From NCBI RefSeq assembly GCF_001467615.1, contig NZ_LNYA01000023.1, forward strand, positions 126,588 to 190,587: a DNA stretch of 64,000 nt, read 5' to 3'. Made by a program: the position numbers and the translations under genes. The notes beneath the pieces were generated by a model. It was not told the origin of the DNA. It saw only the letters and a program-made list of their open reading frames with translations, and did no database searches. This document shows, in pieces, positions 43,162 through 53,281 of the stretch. The DNA is from Legionella erythra. GTDB taxonomy: Bacteria; Pseudomonadota; Gammaproteobacteria; Legionellales; Legionellaceae. Within the stretch, counting starts at the first letter, position 1; each line of letters opens with the position of its first letter.

Positions 43162-44434
43162 TTATCGCAGCTGGTCACTCGCACAATGGCTGGCTATTCT
43201 TGAAACCCGGCATAAAAATGAAATCCAGCTGGGATTGGACCGCATTAGACATGTTGCTGGTCGATTCGATCTGCTTATGCCCCAGCCCAAAATCATTACC
43301 GTGGCTGGAACAAATGGCAAGGGGTCGACTGTTGCTGCGTTGGAGGCGCTTTATCAGGCCGGCGGGTACTCTACCGGGGCATATACCTCCCCGCATGTGC
43401 TGCAATTTAATGAACGAATAAGAATTAATGGGCAACCGGTGGCTGATGAGGCATTGGCTCAAGCTTTTTCGGTGATTGAAGAAGGGCGCGGCGATACCCT
43501 TCTGACTTATTTTGAAATGGCGACACTTGCAGCGCTCTACCTGTTTCGTCAGTATCCTCTGGACCTTATCATCCTGGAGGTGGGGATAGGCGGGCGGCTC
43601 GACGCAACCAATATAATAGATACTGATTTAGCCATTATTACGACCATTGACTATGATCATCAGGATTACCTGGGGGACACCCTGGAAAAGATAGGCGCCG
43701 AAAAAGCCGGGATATTACGCGAAGGCAAGCCCTTTATCTATGCGGATACCTCGCCGCCGTCGAGTATCCTGCATGCGGCCCAGGCGCTCAGCTGCCCCTG
43801 CTCGGTCAATGGACAGCAGTATCGTTACCAGCTTGAGCAACAGCAATTAGTCTTTACAGACAGCCGCGGAACACTGAGCTGCCAACAGCCGTATCTGCAC
43901 GGGAATGCGCTCGCTGCTGCCATGATGGCTTCCCGCTATTTAAATGACAGTTTACCGGTGACGCCAGCTGGGATTGCTCAGGGATTAAGCGGCTTGACGC
44001 TACAGGGTCGTCAACAGGCCATTGAAACCCGGGATCATACGGTCTTATTCGATGTGTCTCATAATCCACAGGCCGCAGCTTATCTTGCAGACCATTTAAG
44101 GCAACATTATTCAGGCCGACGCCTGCATGCGGTCTTTTCGGCCCTTGGCGATAAAGATCTGGGCGGAATCATTGCTCCATTAAAGAATGTGGTTGATTGT
44201 TGGTATCCCGCCTTGCTGGCAGGCAAGCGGGCTGCGACTTCTGAACAACTAAGCCAGGCATTTGCAAACAATGGCATTGACGGCTTTTTGTGTCATAATA
44301 GCCCATTGGCTGCTTACGAGGCGGCTTGTCAAACGGCTTCTGCCGGTGATTTGATTTTAGTTTATGGTTCATTTTTTACGGTGTGTGCTGTATTACCGAC
44401 GGTAAAAAGTGAAAACTTGAGCGAAGGGGTTTAA
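43145..44434 (+). CDS. folC: Dihydrofolate synthase / folylpolyglutamate synthase
   Basis: FolC adds glutamate to dihydropteroate and then to tetrahydrofolate. The 429-residue protein has the Mur-ligase-type P-loop GTNGKGST (55-62), the Mg/ATP region [12 protein letters not shown], and the FDVSHNPQA segment of the C-terminal domain. The GTG start overlaps accD by 17 bp; no ATG is available near the domain start. Confidence 0.96.
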   Translation: MTYATDYRSWSLAQWLAILETRHKNEIQLGLDRIRHVAGRFDLLMPQPKIITVAGTNGKGSTVAALEALYQAGGYSTGAYTSPHVLQFNERIRINGQPVADEALAQAFSVIEEGRGDTLLTYFEMATLAALYLFRQYPLDLIILEVGIGGRLDATNIIDTDLAIITTIDYDHQDYLGDTLEKIGAEKAGILREGKPFIYADTSPPSSILHAAQALSCPCSVNGQQYRYQLEQQQLVFTDSRGTLSCQQPYLHGNALAAAMMASRYLNDSLPVTPAGIAQGLSGLTLQGRQQAIETRDHTVLFDVSHNPQAAAYLADHLRQHYSGRRLHAVFSALGDKDLGGIIAPLKNVVDCWYPALLAGKRAATSEQLSQAFANNGIDGFLCHNSPLAAYEAACQTASAGDLILVYGSFFTVCAVLPTVKSENLSEGV

Positions 44435-44435
44435 T

Positions 44436-45215
44436 ATGAAATTTATTATGGATGAGCGCGTCAAGCATCGTCTGGTCGGTATTGCCGTCATTTTGTCAGT
44501 TGTGGCTATTTTTATGCCGGCCATCATGAAAAAGTCCAGCCAGCGATTTGATGATAATGTAAGCATGTCAGTTAAATTGCCACCAAAACCGGCATTACCT
44601 AAAGTGTCCATGCCAGATGAAAAAGAAATGTTTAAAACGGTGAAGGTCGCCCATGTCGACATTCCCCCGATTGATGAAGAAGCAAAGCCCGAATCGACGC
44701 TGGCCAAGGCGGAGCCGTTAAGCCAAATGAACAAAGGCCCTGCAATTATTGCTGAGGAAGAATCGACGAAAAATGCCCCGGCCATTGCCATTGCTAATGC
44801 AAAGCCCGAGATAGCCAAAGCAGTTAAAGCGCAGACTCAGCCGGCGCGTATCGCCCAGGCTAAAAAGCGTGTTATGGCTAAACCGGTATCCAAACCAGCA
44901 GCGCTTCAGATTGCCGTGAAAAAAGCAGAGCCCGTCGCTAAAAGAACGCTTACAACAGCAAATGCGGCAACGCGTTACGGGTATGCCGTCCAACTGGCGA
45001 CTTTTTCCCAGCAACGTAACGCCATGGCGTTAATCGCCCGTCTAAAAAGTAAAGGGTATCAGGCTCGCTTTAATAAAGTGGTCGACAACAAAGGCACTGT
45101 TTATAAGGTGATTGTTGGCAACCTGAAAGAACGGCAGCAAGCTCAGAAATTACAGCAACAATTGGCCAGCGCCATCCAGTTAAATGGCTTCATTGTGACG
45201 ACAAAGGTTAGCTAG
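44436..45215 (+). CDS. DedD-like SPOR-domain protein
   Basis: This 259-residue inner-membrane protein has a short cytoplasmic start, MDERVKHRLVGIAVILSV, one membrane helix (about 14-32), an Ala/Lys/Pro-rich periplasmic linker (about 40-180), and a C-terminal SPOR domain (about 180-255: YAVQLATFSQQRNAM, LKSKGYQARF, YKVIVGNL). It binds denuded septal peptidoglycan and helps constriction. Position between folC and cvpA matches dedD in E. coli. It starts 1 bp after the folC stop. Confidence 0.92.
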   Translation: MKFIMDERVKHRLVGIAVILSVVAIFMPAIMKKSSQRFDDNVSMSVKLPPKPALPKVSMPDEKEMFKTVKVAHVDIPPIDEEAKPESTLAKAEPLSQMNKGPAIIAEEESTKNAPAIAIANAKPEIAKAVKAQTQPARIAQAKKRVMAKPVSKPAALQIAVKKAEPVAKRTLTTANAATRYGYAVQLATFSQQRNAMALIARLKSKGYQARFNKVVDNKGTVYKVIVGNLKERQQAQKLQQQLASAIQLNGFIVTTKVS

Positions 45216-45217
45216 GC

Positions 45218-45775
45218 ATGCAATGGTATTGGGTTGATTTAGTCATACTTTCAATTATCGGGCTTTCGGTTATTACGGGCTTGTTTCGTGGGTTTATCAA
45301 AGAATTAATCGCTTTGGTTGTCTGGATTTTAGCTCTTTGGCTTGCTTATACCTACACCGATGTGGTTGGGCCCTGGTTTCAGCCTTACATGCAAGATCCC
45401 ACGGCACGTAAAGGGGCTGGCTTTGTCCTGATCTTATTAGCAACCTTGCTGATTGGGGCGATTGTCAATGCCATTTTAAGTTTTGTTCTCAAACGCACTG
45501 GATTGAGTGGTACCGATCGATTGTTGGGCATGGCCTTTGGCTTTGTTCGTGGCGTCTTTATCGTGTCGCTGATTATGCTTGTTATTCAAATGACGTCCAT
45601 GCCCCATGAAGAGTACTCAAAAAACTCCCGTCTCTATGCCAAATTTAATCCAATTGTGCAATGGCTTTATACCATGCTGCCTGATTTCATCAAGAAAGTT
45701 CAACTGATGGACACTCAGAAACTGGTTGCTAACGCATCCCAGGAACTGGAATTTACCAATCTTGATGAAGCCTGA
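45218..45775 (+). CDS. cvpA: CvpA family membrane protein
   Basis: A 185-residue protein with four membrane helices and the family start WVDLVILSIIGLSVITGLFRGF (seen in part at 5-25) and ALVVWILALWLAY. CvpA is needed for colicin V production in E. coli and for envelope stress tolerance; its molecular role is unclear. It follows the DedD-like gene by 2 bp. The usual downstream purF is replaced by the convergent nadD. Confidence 0.92.
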   Translation: MQWYWVDLVILSIIGLSVITGLFRGFIKELIALVVWILALWLAYTYTDVVGPWFQPYMQDPTARKGAGFVLILLATLLIGAIVNAILSFVLKRTGLSGTDRLLGMAFGFVRGVFIVSLIMLVIQMTSMPHEEYSKNSRLYAKFNPIVQWLYTMLPDFIKKVQLMDTQKLVANASQELEFTNLDEA

Positions 45776-45783
45776 ACGAAACC

Positions 45784-46443
45784 CTAACGGCTAGTGAGAC
45801 GGTACAAACCCTGCATATCGATGTAAGCCATGACGGAGGCAGGCAGGATGTCGCTGCTGATTTTATCACCCTGGCGCAACTGCATACGAATTTGAGTTGA
45901 GGAGATGGCGTATTGTCCTGCATCAAATGGTTGAATAACCCCCGCCTTTTTAGTCAAAAGCAAGCCACTCTCTTTGCTCTCATGATGCCGCAACAAGGAT
46001 TGCAGCGCGTTTGACAATTGACTCGGGGCAGAGGGGCGCCTGATGATGAGGAGATTGCAGAGATCCAGCAGTTTTTCCCACTGATGCCAGGCTGGGAGTT
46101 GATGAAAGGTGTCTTGACCCAGAAGCAGGGTGATAGGCAACTCACGGCCCAGTTTTTGCCGCAATTGTTCCAGGGTGGTAACCATGTAAGAAGGCGATTC
46201 ACGCTCGATTTCAGTGCAATCGATTTGAAAATTCAAATTAGAGGGTAATTCTGCAAGGGCAAGCCTTAACATGGCAATGCGGTGCTCTCCGGAGGCATGC
46301 GCATCATCCTTTAACAAGGGAATCCTGCAGGGGAGAAAATAAAAGCAGTCAAAATGAAAATGTGTCTGCACAGCCAAGGCTGTTTTGATATGCCCCTGGT
46401 GGACAGGATCGAAGGTACCGCCATAAATGATGAGATTTTTCAA
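45784..46443 (-). CDS. nadD: Nicotinate-nucleotide adenylyltransferase
   Basis: NadD makes deamido-NAD from nicotinate mononucleotide and ATP. The 219-residue protein has the nucleotidyltransferase motif YGGTFDPVHQGH (8-19) and the second motif ISSTQIRMQL near the C-terminus. It is last in leuS-lptE-holA-nadD, overlapping holA by 4 bp. Confidence 0.96.
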   Translation of the reverse strand: MKNLIIYGGTFDPVHQGHIKTALAVQTHFHFDCFYFLPCRIPLLKDDAHASGEHRIAMLRLALAELPSNLNFQIDCTEIERESPSYMVTTLEQLRQKLGRELPITLLLGQDTFHQLPAWHQWEKLLDLCNLLIIRRPSAPSQLSNALQSLLRHHESKESGLLLTKKAGVIQPFDAGQYAISSTQIRMQLRQGDKISSDILPASVMAYIDMQGLYRLTSR

Positions 46444-47462
46444 GATAAAATAACCTGTTTACCCAAGCAGAAACTTAAAATCAGCAACTCGAAATGGCGA
46501 TAAAGCTGCGGGGTCTGGCTTGTTTTGATGAGCGTATCCAGTTTGCCGCAAAAAGCCAGCAAGCTGGATAATCCCTCCTCGCTATGCCTTTTTAATGCGC
46601 CTTGGTAAAGCCTGCCGCGTTGCGGCCATATTTTCAACTGACTCAGGGTCGTGGAAAAATTAAGTTGCCGTTGATGGCTGAGCTGAAGTTGCAGCAAAAG
46701 CCGTATTTCTTGAGCCAGAACCCATAGGATCAAGGTTAATTCCACTCGGTTTTCGACAGCATGCCGCAGTATGAGCAATGCCTGAGCGGTGTCGCCTTGC
46801 AGGCAGGCATCGCTCAATTCAAACAGTTGGTACTGGGCCTGGTCAAACAGGTATTGCTTCAACAAATCAACCGTTAACTCCTGTTCAAGCACGTGCGTGA
46901 GTTTGATTTTTTCCAACAATTGAGCGCAGGCGGCTAGATTCCCACGGGTATACTGATCAATTAACGGTAGAACAGCGGCCTGGTAGCGAATGGCATGACG
47001 GGCAAACTGTTCTTTTACCCAGCGCTGCACGGTTGCTTTATCCGGGGTTCTAGTTTGCACCAGCGTCACCTGGGGATGATTGATCAGAAATTGCATTGAT
47101 TTTTGCGTTAGCTCAGGGGCACGTAAAAGGAGTAAACAGTCCGGGTTAATCCGAGTTAAGTAGGATTCAAAAAATGCCTTGCCTTCACTGTCTAAGGATT
47201 TCTTTGCGTAGCGCCCATCAATCAGGGTGGCATCAGCAAACAGGGAGTAGTTATTGACCTCATCCATGAGTCTCAACCAATCACTCGATGCCTCGATATC
47301 CATAATCTTGATATCACTGCGTTGATGATGCAGCGATTGCCAGGTTTGTTTTAAGGTTGTGGCCGCTTGGTCGATAAGAAACATGTCCTGCCCCATCAAC
47401 ACAAAAACGGCAGGCAACGGGGTATTGACTTGAAAGTGGATATCCTGATGCTTTATTAACAT
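46440..47462 (-). CDS. holA: DNA polymerase III delta subunit
   Basis: HolA is the clamp-loader 'wrench' that opens the beta sliding clamp. At 340 residues it has the family length. Recognisable parts are FVLMGQDMFLIDQAA near the start and the central RWVKEQFARHAIRYQ region; a normal P-loop is absent, as in all delta subunits. It starts 12 bp after lptE. Confidence 0.93.
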   Translation of the reverse strand: MLIKHQDIHFQVNTPLPAVFVLMGQDMFLIDQAATTLKQTWQSLHHQRSDIKIMDIEASSDWLRLMDEVNNYSLFADATLIDGRYAKKSLDSEGKAFFESYLTRINPDCLLLLRAPELTQKSMQFLINHPQVTLVQTRTPDKATVQRWVKEQFARHAIRYQAAVLPLIDQYTRGNLAACAQLLEKIKLTHVLEQELTVDLLKQYLFDQAQYQLFELSDACLQGDTAQALLILRHAVENRVELTLILWVLAQEIRLLLQLQLSHQRQLNFSTTLSQLKIWPQRGRLYQGALKRHSEEGLSSLLAFCGKLDTLIKTSQTPQLYRHFELLILSFCLGKQVILS

Positions 47463-47474
47463 GTTATTTATCTA

Positions 47475-47963
47475 TTACGCCTTGCGATTCAAGCGAATAA
47501 GGATTTGCATAACGGCGTCACGGCGCATTTCGTTATACAGAGTTGATTCTTCAAAATCGGAACCTAAAATTCTATCATTATTCACGGTTAATTGCCGAGA
47601 TACCCCAACTTGGGTTGGTGGAATCAGTACAGGCCCTTTATTTTTAACCAAAGAAAAACGGACGGTGTATAACAGTTGATATTGACGGGGGCTTGTACTG
47701 GCACTGACGCTGGTCAATTGCTGTTGGTTCTGATCCCGTTCAACAAGAAGCAGGTATTGGGCTTCGGCAGGGTTTGGGACAACAACAATGTTGTAAGCCT
47801 CAAGTTGTTCTTTCAGCAGGGGGCCTAAATCGCGATGAGCATCCTGAATGATCACCGCGACATGGTTAAGCCAGCGTGGCATTTCTGCTACCCCGCGCAG
47901 TTTAAAGCCGCAGGCGGTGAGCAGGCTCACCAGGCCCAGGAGAGCAATGCGACCTCGCATCAA
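47475..47963 (-). CDS. lptE: LPS-assembly lipoprotein LptE
   Basis: LptE plugs the LptD barrel that inserts lipopolysaccharide in the outer membrane. The 162-residue lipoprotein precursor has a lipobox LTAC (Cys18) followed by GFKLRG, the hallmark start of mature LptE. The conserved leuS-lptE-holA order supports the call. The start overlaps the leuS stop by 4 bp. Confidence 0.93.
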   Translation of the reverse strand: MMRGRIALLGLVSLLTACGFKLRGVAEMPRWLNHVAVIIQDAHRDLGPLLKEQLEAYNIVVVPNPAEAQYLLLVERDQNQQQLTSVSASTSPRQYQLLYTVRFSLVKNKGPVLIPPTQVGVSRQLTVNNDRILGSDFEESTLYNEMRRDAVMQILIRLNRKA

Positions 47964-50431
47964 CCGACAACCAGGTTAATTAATTGACGATGCGTGACCA
48001 CAATGGCCTTTTTGATGGCTTTGTTCTCAATAAAGGCATGGGCATGCTCTTTAGCTAACTGAATCAGTGTTTCCTCATCACTGTCACTATCCGCACTGAA
48101 TTGCGCACGCAACTTGCCGTTAACCTGAACAACAAAATCCAGTTCGTCGCTTTTCAGCGCACTTTTATCCACCTTTGGCCATGGTGCGTCAATGATTACA
48201 CGGTCATAGCCGAGTTGCTGCCATACATGGTGACAAATATGCGGTGTGATCGGCGCTAATAGACGCAATAAAATACTCATGGCCGCATGAATAAAATATT
48301 TATCGTTTTCCGTTTCGATGGTATAGGCGGATATCTCATTGAATAATTTCATGCAGCCTGAAACCACTGTATTGAACTGGTGTTTTTCATAATCATTGCT
48401 GGCCTGCGCCAGGATTTGATTGACCATCATCCGTGATTTTTTAAGACGGCTTTCCGATTGCTGCCAATCAACGTGGCCATTGCCGTCAGAAATGGCATTG
48501 TTGGCCTCTTTGATGATGTCCTGATGTTGAAAAGCAAAGGCCCAAACGCGCTTGATGAAACGATGCGCTCCTTCAACGGCCGTATCCGACCATTCCAGCG
48601 ATTGCTCAGGTGGCGCTGCAAACATAACGAACAATCGGGCCGTGTCGGCGCCATAGGTATCAATCAGGTGGTTTGGATCAACAATATTGCCCAGGGACTT
48701 GGACATTTTATGGCCGTCCTTAAGCACCATCCCTTGAGTCAGCAGTGCTTTGAAGGGCTCATCGGAATTGAGCAGTCCCTCATCCCGCATCAATTTGTGG
48801 AAAAAACGGGCATAAAGTAAATGCATCACCGCATGTTCAATGCCGCCGATGTATTGATCCACCGGTGTCCAGTATTTGGCGCGATCGTCAAGCATGGCAT
48901 TGTCCTGTCCTTTGCAGGCAAAGCGTGCATAGTACCAGGACGACTCCACGAAGGTGTCAAATGTATCGGTTTCGCGCGTTGCGTCCTGACCGCACTTGGG
49001 GCATTGTGTGTGCACGAACTCGCTGCACTGCGCCAAGGGCGAGCCGTTGCCTGAGAATTCAATGTTTTCAGGAAGTTGGACGGGTAATTGGTCCTCTGGG
49101 ACAGGGACAATACCGCATTCTTCACAATGAATCATGGGAATTGGCGTTCCCCAGTAGCGTTGCCTTGAAACACCCCAGTCACGAAGACGGTAATTCACGG
49201 TGATTTTGCCCAATTCATGCTCTTCAATGTAAGCTGAGATGGTTTTTATCGCCTGAATGGAGGAAAGCCCGTTAAACGGTTCGGAATGAATGAGTTCCCC
49301 TTCGCCGGTAAAAGCGGATTGGCTGTAGTCATGGGAGCCTTCAACCGGTTTGATGACTTCTTTCAACGGCAAGCTATATTTCTGGGCAAACTCCCAATCG
49401 CGCTGATCATGTGCAGGCACAGCCATGACTGCTCCGGAACCATATTGCATCAGGACAAAGTTGGCTATCCACACAGGAACTTCGGCACCGGTAATTGGAT
49501 GAATGGCTTTAAATGAGGTGGCTATTCCTCTTTTTTCCATGGTGGCCAGATCGGCCTCAGCCATACGAACACCCTGGCAACTTTCAACAAATGTCTGGAT
49601 CGACGTATCTGTTTTTGCGGCTTCTTTAGCCAGAGGATGGTCTGGTGCGACGGCGAGGTAAGTCACACCCATGAGCGTATCGGGGCGTGTGGTATAAATT
49701 TTAAGCTTTTTCGGGTAGCCGTCTACTTTAAAGGCAATTTCACAGCCCTCGGAACGGCCTATCCAGTTACGCTGCATCTGCTTGACCTGGGAAGGCCACT
49801 CATCGAGTGTGTCCAAATCATGAAGCAGTTCATCCGCATAAGCGGTGATTTTTATAAACCACTGGGATATTTCCCGGCGTTCAACCAGTGCTCCTGAGCG
49901 CCAGCCGCGGCCGTCGACAACCTGCTCATTAGCGAGAACGGTTTGATCTACAGGATCCCAGTTAACCAGGGCATTCTTTTTATAAACCAGACCTTTTTCA
50001 TACAGTTTAATGAAAAACCATTGTTCCCAACGGTAATAATCAGCATCGCAAGTCGCAATTTCCCGTTTCCAGTCATAGGCGTTGCCAAGACGCATGAACT
50101 GTTCTTTCATGGAGGCGATGTTTTTTCGGGTCCATTCCGCGGGATGAATACCGTGCTTGATGGCAGCGTTTTCAGCCGGTAAACCGAATGCATCCCAACC
50201 AATGGGCTGCAAAACATTTTTACCCAGCGCGCGCTGGTAGCGGGCAATCACATCACCCAGTGTGTAATTGCGCACATGCCCCATGTGAAGTGTTCCACTG
50301 GGGTAAGGGAACATGGATAAGCAATAAAATTTTTCTCTGTTTAAATCTTCAGTGACATTAAACGATTGTTTTTTAAGCCAATATTGTTGGGCTTGCTCTT
50401 CAACATCTCGCGGTTTATAGCTAATATCCAT
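47960..50431 (-). CDS. leuS: Leucyl-tRNA synthetase
   Basis: LeuS charges tRNA-Leu. At 823 residues it is a bacterial-length enzyme with [16 protein letters not shown] (41-56, HIGH box HMGH 49-52), the CP1 editing domain ([19 protein letters not shown]), a zinc-type region ([14 protein letters not shown] and CPKCG), the KMSKS motif in [10 protein letters not shown], and a C-terminal anticodon-binding domain. No good ribosome-binding site precedes the ATG. It follows lnt by 16 bp and begins the lptE-holA-nadD run. Confidence 0.97.
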   Translation of the reverse strand: MDISYKPRDVEEQAQQYWLKKQSFNVTEDLNREKFYCLSMFPYPSGTLHMGHVRNYTLGDVIARYQRALGKNVLQPIGWDAFGLPAENAAIKHGIHPAEWTRKNIASMKEQFMRLGNAYDWKREIATCDADYYRWEQWFFIKLYEKGLVYKKNALVNWDPVDQTVLANEQVVDGRGWRSGALVERREISQWFIKITAYADELLHDLDTLDEWPSQVKQMQRNWIGRSEGCEIAFKVDGYPKKLKIYTTRPDTLMGVTYLAVAPDHPLAKEAAKTDTSIQTFVESCQGVRMAEADLATMEKRGIATSFKAIHPITGAEVPVWIANFVLMQYGSGAVMAVPAHDQRDWEFAQKYSLPLKEVIKPVEGSHDYSQSAFTGEGELIHSEPFNGLSSIQAIKTISAYIEEHELGKITVNYRLRDWGVSRQRYWGTPIPMIHCEECGIVPVPEDQLPVQLPENIEFSGNGSPLAQCSEFVHTQCPKCGQDATRETDTFDTFVESSWYYARFACKGQDNAMLDDRAKYWTPVDQYIGGIEHAVMHLLYARFFHKLMRDEGLLNSDEPFKALLTQGMVLKDGHKMSKSLGNIVDPNHLIDTYGADTARLFVMFAAPPEQSLEWSDTAVEGAHRFIKRVWAFAFQHQDIIKEANNAISDGNGHVDWQQSESRLKKSRMMVNQILAQASNDYEKHQFNTVVSGCMKLFNEISAYTIETENDKYFIHAAMSILLRLLAPITPHICHHVWQQLGYDRVIIDAPWPKVDKSALKSDELDFVVQVNGKLRAQFSADSDSDEETLIQLAKEHAHAFIENKAIKKAIVVTHRQLINLVVG

Positions 50432-50447
50432 AGTTAAACGTTATATT

Positions 50448-52031
50448 TCAGACAGGCTGGTAAGGATAACGCCTCTTGACCTCGCCAGCAATAGCTTCTG
50501 CCGAGTCTTTGTTTTTTAATTGCTTTTGAGCCAGGCAGAACAGGTAAGTCAAGGCGCAAAATAATAAAATGGGCATATCACCCCAATGTATCCAGGGTGT
50601 GCTGCCTGTCATCGGGTAAAGAGAGGCACGAAGCAGGCCCGAACTGAATGCCGGCAGGGAGGCGACGATATCCCCCTGGTGGTTAATAACAGATGACAGC
50701 CCATCGTTGTTGGCTACAACCTGATACCGGGATACCTGCAGTGACCGTACCTGAGCCATTTGCTGTTGCTGGTACATGGCAAGGGAGCGGCCAAACCAGC
50801 CATCATCACTGATAGAGACTATCCACTCGGCGGCGGGTAACTGTCGGCGCAGCAGGTCGCCATAAGCCAATTCATAACAGATAAGGCTGGCAATGGCATG
50901 CTTCTGAACACGCACGAGCGTTTGATCTTTTTTTCCGGCCTGCAGATTCGCATCGGGTATACCCAGCCAGTCGCTTAAGGCAATAAAAAACCGGGGCATG
51001 TATTCGCCGAAGGGAACGAGATGCTGTTTCTGGTAGCTGCCTTTGGCTTTGCCCAAAGTCATGAGCGAATTAAAATACCGCTCGTCGCCTGGAGATACCG
51101 GTTGGGGGATTCCGAGCAGGATGGCGCTGCCTGCACGTTTGGCCCGCTGCTGCAATTGATAGAGAAAATCACTGACATAGCTCGGCGGCAGGGGAATAGC
51201 GGATTCCGGCATAAGAATCAATTGAGTACCGAGCAGCTTTTCTGTTTCTTCCTGATACCCCTGCAGTAATTGCCAGAATAAAGCCTCATCCCATTTGTCG
51301 CGCATGGACAGATTCGCCTGGATCACGCCAACGCTGACCGGCGACGCATGGGATTCACTCCATTGTCTGTGCTTGAATGCAAAAGGTATGAGCATAATTA
51401 ATGTGAAGACAGCAAGATGTTTTAAACGCTTCCCCCCCTGTGCCCGAACACTGAGAGATAACAGCGCAGCACCAAAGCAGGTTAAAAGACCCGTACCGTA
51501 AACCCCGATGACAGGAAGCAGGGATTTAATGGGGGCATCAAACTGGCCGAAACCAAGCAAAAGCCAGGGAAATCCAGTCAGAAATGTGGCTCGGAGGTAT
51601 TCACTCAGGATCCAAAGGGCACTGAAGGCAAGCGCAGAAAGCAAGGTAAAAGGCTGAATCTTTAACCGGCTGAACAAGTATGCCATCAAGGCTGGGAACA
51701 GGGACAGGTAAACTATGAACAGGCAGGTAATGAACGCTGACAGCAAATCATTGAGATGGCCGTACTCATGAATGCTCACAAAAATCCAGGAAACACCTAA
51801 TCCGAAAAAGCCAAATCCATACATTAATCCATGAAGGAAAGGGGACTTGGGGGAAACGCTTAACTGATAATAAAAGAGTCCCAGCGACAGGATGGCCATG
51901 CCGGGTAGATGGAAAGGTGCAAAACTCAAGGGAAGCAATAAACCAAACAAAAAGAATCGTAAAAAGACAGGAACAGCCTTTCTTTTTACAGAAAAGGATT
52001 CAAATTGTTCAATTGGGGTGCTGACTTCCAT
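50448..52031 (-). CDS. lnt: Apolipoprotein N-acyltransferase
   Basis: Lnt adds the third acyl chain to lipoproteins in the inner membrane. The 527-residue protein has six or so N-terminal membrane helices (about 20-215), a nitrilase-like periplasmic domain (about 230-480) with the catalytic Glu in LMPESAIPLP and Cys in SLICYELAYG, and a final membrane helix. PWLLLGFGQ is a family landmark. The usual partner ybeX/corC is not adjacent; the divergent neighbour is the lysine-dehydrogenase-like gene. Confidence 0.95.
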   Translation of the reverse strand: MEVSTPIEQFESFSVKRKAVPVFLRFFLFGLLLPLSFAPFHLPGMAILSLGLFYYQLSVSPKSPFLHGLMYGFGFFGLGVSWIFVSIHEYGHLNDLLSAFITCLFIVYLSLFPALMAYLFSRLKIQPFTLLSALAFSALWILSEYLRATFLTGFPWLLLGFGQFDAPIKSLLPVIGVYGTGLLTCFGAALLSLSVRAQGGKRLKHLAVFTLIMLIPFAFKHRQWSESHASPVSVGVIQANLSMRDKWDEALFWQLLQGYQEETEKLLGTQLILMPESAIPLPPSYVSDFLYQLQQRAKRAGSAILLGIPQPVSPGDERYFNSLMTLGKAKGSYQKQHLVPFGEYMPRFFIALSDWLGIPDANLQAGKKDQTLVRVQKHAIASLICYELAYGDLLRRQLPAAEWIVSISDDGWFGRSLAMYQQQQMAQVRSLQVSRYQVVANNDGLSSVINHQGDIVASLPAFSSGLLRASLYPMTGSTPWIHWGDMPILLFCALTYLFCLAQKQLKNKDSAEAIAGEVKRRYPYQPV

Positions 52032-52123
52032 TAGTTAAAAAGAATAGAAATGATTGCAACAATAAATCACTCCCTCGAAAAGGTCAAGAATTTTACAAAT
52101 AATTCAAGAAGATCAATTCAGTA

Positions 52124-52152
52124 TTCAAGTGCGTGCCTATTTAGTGTACGAT
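52124..52152 (+). promoter_or_regulatory. Possible sigma-70-type promoter for the lysine-catabolism set
   Basis: TTCAAG (52124-52129), a 17-bp spacer and TACGAT (52147-52152) precede the ATG at 52184. ATTCA is repeated three times between 52102 and 52128. Weak match, spacing ideal. Confidence 0.4.
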
Positions 52153-52183
52153 GACGGCTCGTTTTACAATGGAGAGGGAATGT

Positions 52184-53272
52184 ATGTACAACGTTATGAT
52201 TACCGGAGCGGGTAAAATTGGCAGCCTGATTGCCTGTTTGTTAGCGGAAAGCGGCGATTATCAGGTTCATATCGCTGATTTGGAATTTTCCGGAACGGAC
52301 GTCAGCCGGTTGCTGCAAACCATGCCGCAAATCAAAACAGTCGCGATGGATGTGAAAGACGAGCACTCAATCCTGACTTATCTTCAAACCAATAACATTG
52401 TTGCGGTTATTTCAAGTCTGCCTTATTTCCTCAACACCCATGTTGCTAAAGTAGCCAAAGCGGCTAAAGCGCATTATTTTGATTTAACTGAAGATACGTC
52501 GGTCACTGATGCCGTGAAGAAGATTGCTGAGGGCGCAGACACGGCCTTTGTGCCTCAGTGCGGCCTGGCGCCCGGTTTTATCAGTATCGCAGCCAACAGC
52601 CTCATGAAAGAGTTTGATGAATGCCTGCATGCTGAACTTCGTGTCGGTGCTTTACCACAGCGAGCTAATAATGCGCTGCATTATTCACTGACCTGGTCTA
52701 CCGATGGTGTAATTAATGAATACGGTAACCTCTGTTACGGTATTGAAAATGGCAAGCCCGCAATCATGCGGCCATTGGAAGGCTTGGAGTCCATCCAGAT
52801 TGATGGGTGTGAATACGAAGCCTTTAACACCTCTGGCGGGTTGGGGAGTCTGGCTGAATTGTACGAGGGTAAAATTCAGACCCTGAATTACAAAACCATG
52901 CGCTACCCTGGCCATTGCGAAAAAATGCGCCTGCTGATGAATGATCTAAAATTAAATGAAGACCGTGATACCTTAAAGCGTATTTTAGAGCGCGCCATTC
53001 CTAAAACCTATCAGGACATCGTGATTGTGTATGTATCGGTTGAAGGCATCAAACACGGTGAACTGTCAGAGAAAAGCTACGTTAGAAAAGTCTATCCGGC
53101 GACGATTTGCGGACTGGAATGGTCTGCTATTCAGGTCAGCACCGCCTCGGGTGTTTGCGCTGTCGTTGATTTGGTTCTGGGGCAGGAAAATGAATACCGT
53201 GGTTTAATCCTGCAGGAAAACTTCCTGTTGTCGGATGTCCTCGCCAATCGTTTTGGTCATTATTACGCCTAG
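52184..53272 (+). CDS. Saccharopine dehydrogenase-like / L-lysine 6-dehydrogenase-like oxidoreductase
   Basis: This 362-residue NAD(P)-dependent enzyme of the saccharopine dehydrogenase family has Rossmann motif VMITGAGKIGSL (4-15) at the very N-terminus and FVPQCGLAPGFIS in the middle, as in lysine 6-dehydrogenase and the glutamate-forming saccharopine dehydrogenase. The length fits lysine 6-dehydrogenase (~370-385) better than saccharopine reductase (~440). Both give aminoadipate semialdehyde, the substrate of the next gene's product. The ATG at 52184 has GGAGAGGG upstream; 11 codons before it are excluded. 9 bp separate it from the ALDH gene. Confidence 0.8.
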   Translation: MYNVMITGAGKIGSLIACLLAESGDYQVHIADLEFSGTDVSRLLQTMPQIKTVAMDVKDEHSILTYLQTNNIVAVISSLPYFLNTHVAKVAKAAKAHYFDLTEDTSVTDAVKKIAEGADTAFVPQCGLAPGFISIAANSLMKEFDECLHAELRVGALPQRANNALHYSLTWSTDGVINEYGNLCYGIENGKPAIMRPLEGLESIQIDGCEYEAFNTSGGLGSLAELYEGKIQTLNYKTMRYPGHCEKMRLLMNDLKLNEDRDTLKRILERAIPKTYQDIVIVYVSVEGIKHGELSEKSYVRKVYPATICGLEWSAIQVSTASGVCAVVDLVLGQENEYRGLILQENFLLSDVLANRFGHYYA

Positions 53273-53281
53273 GAGAATGCT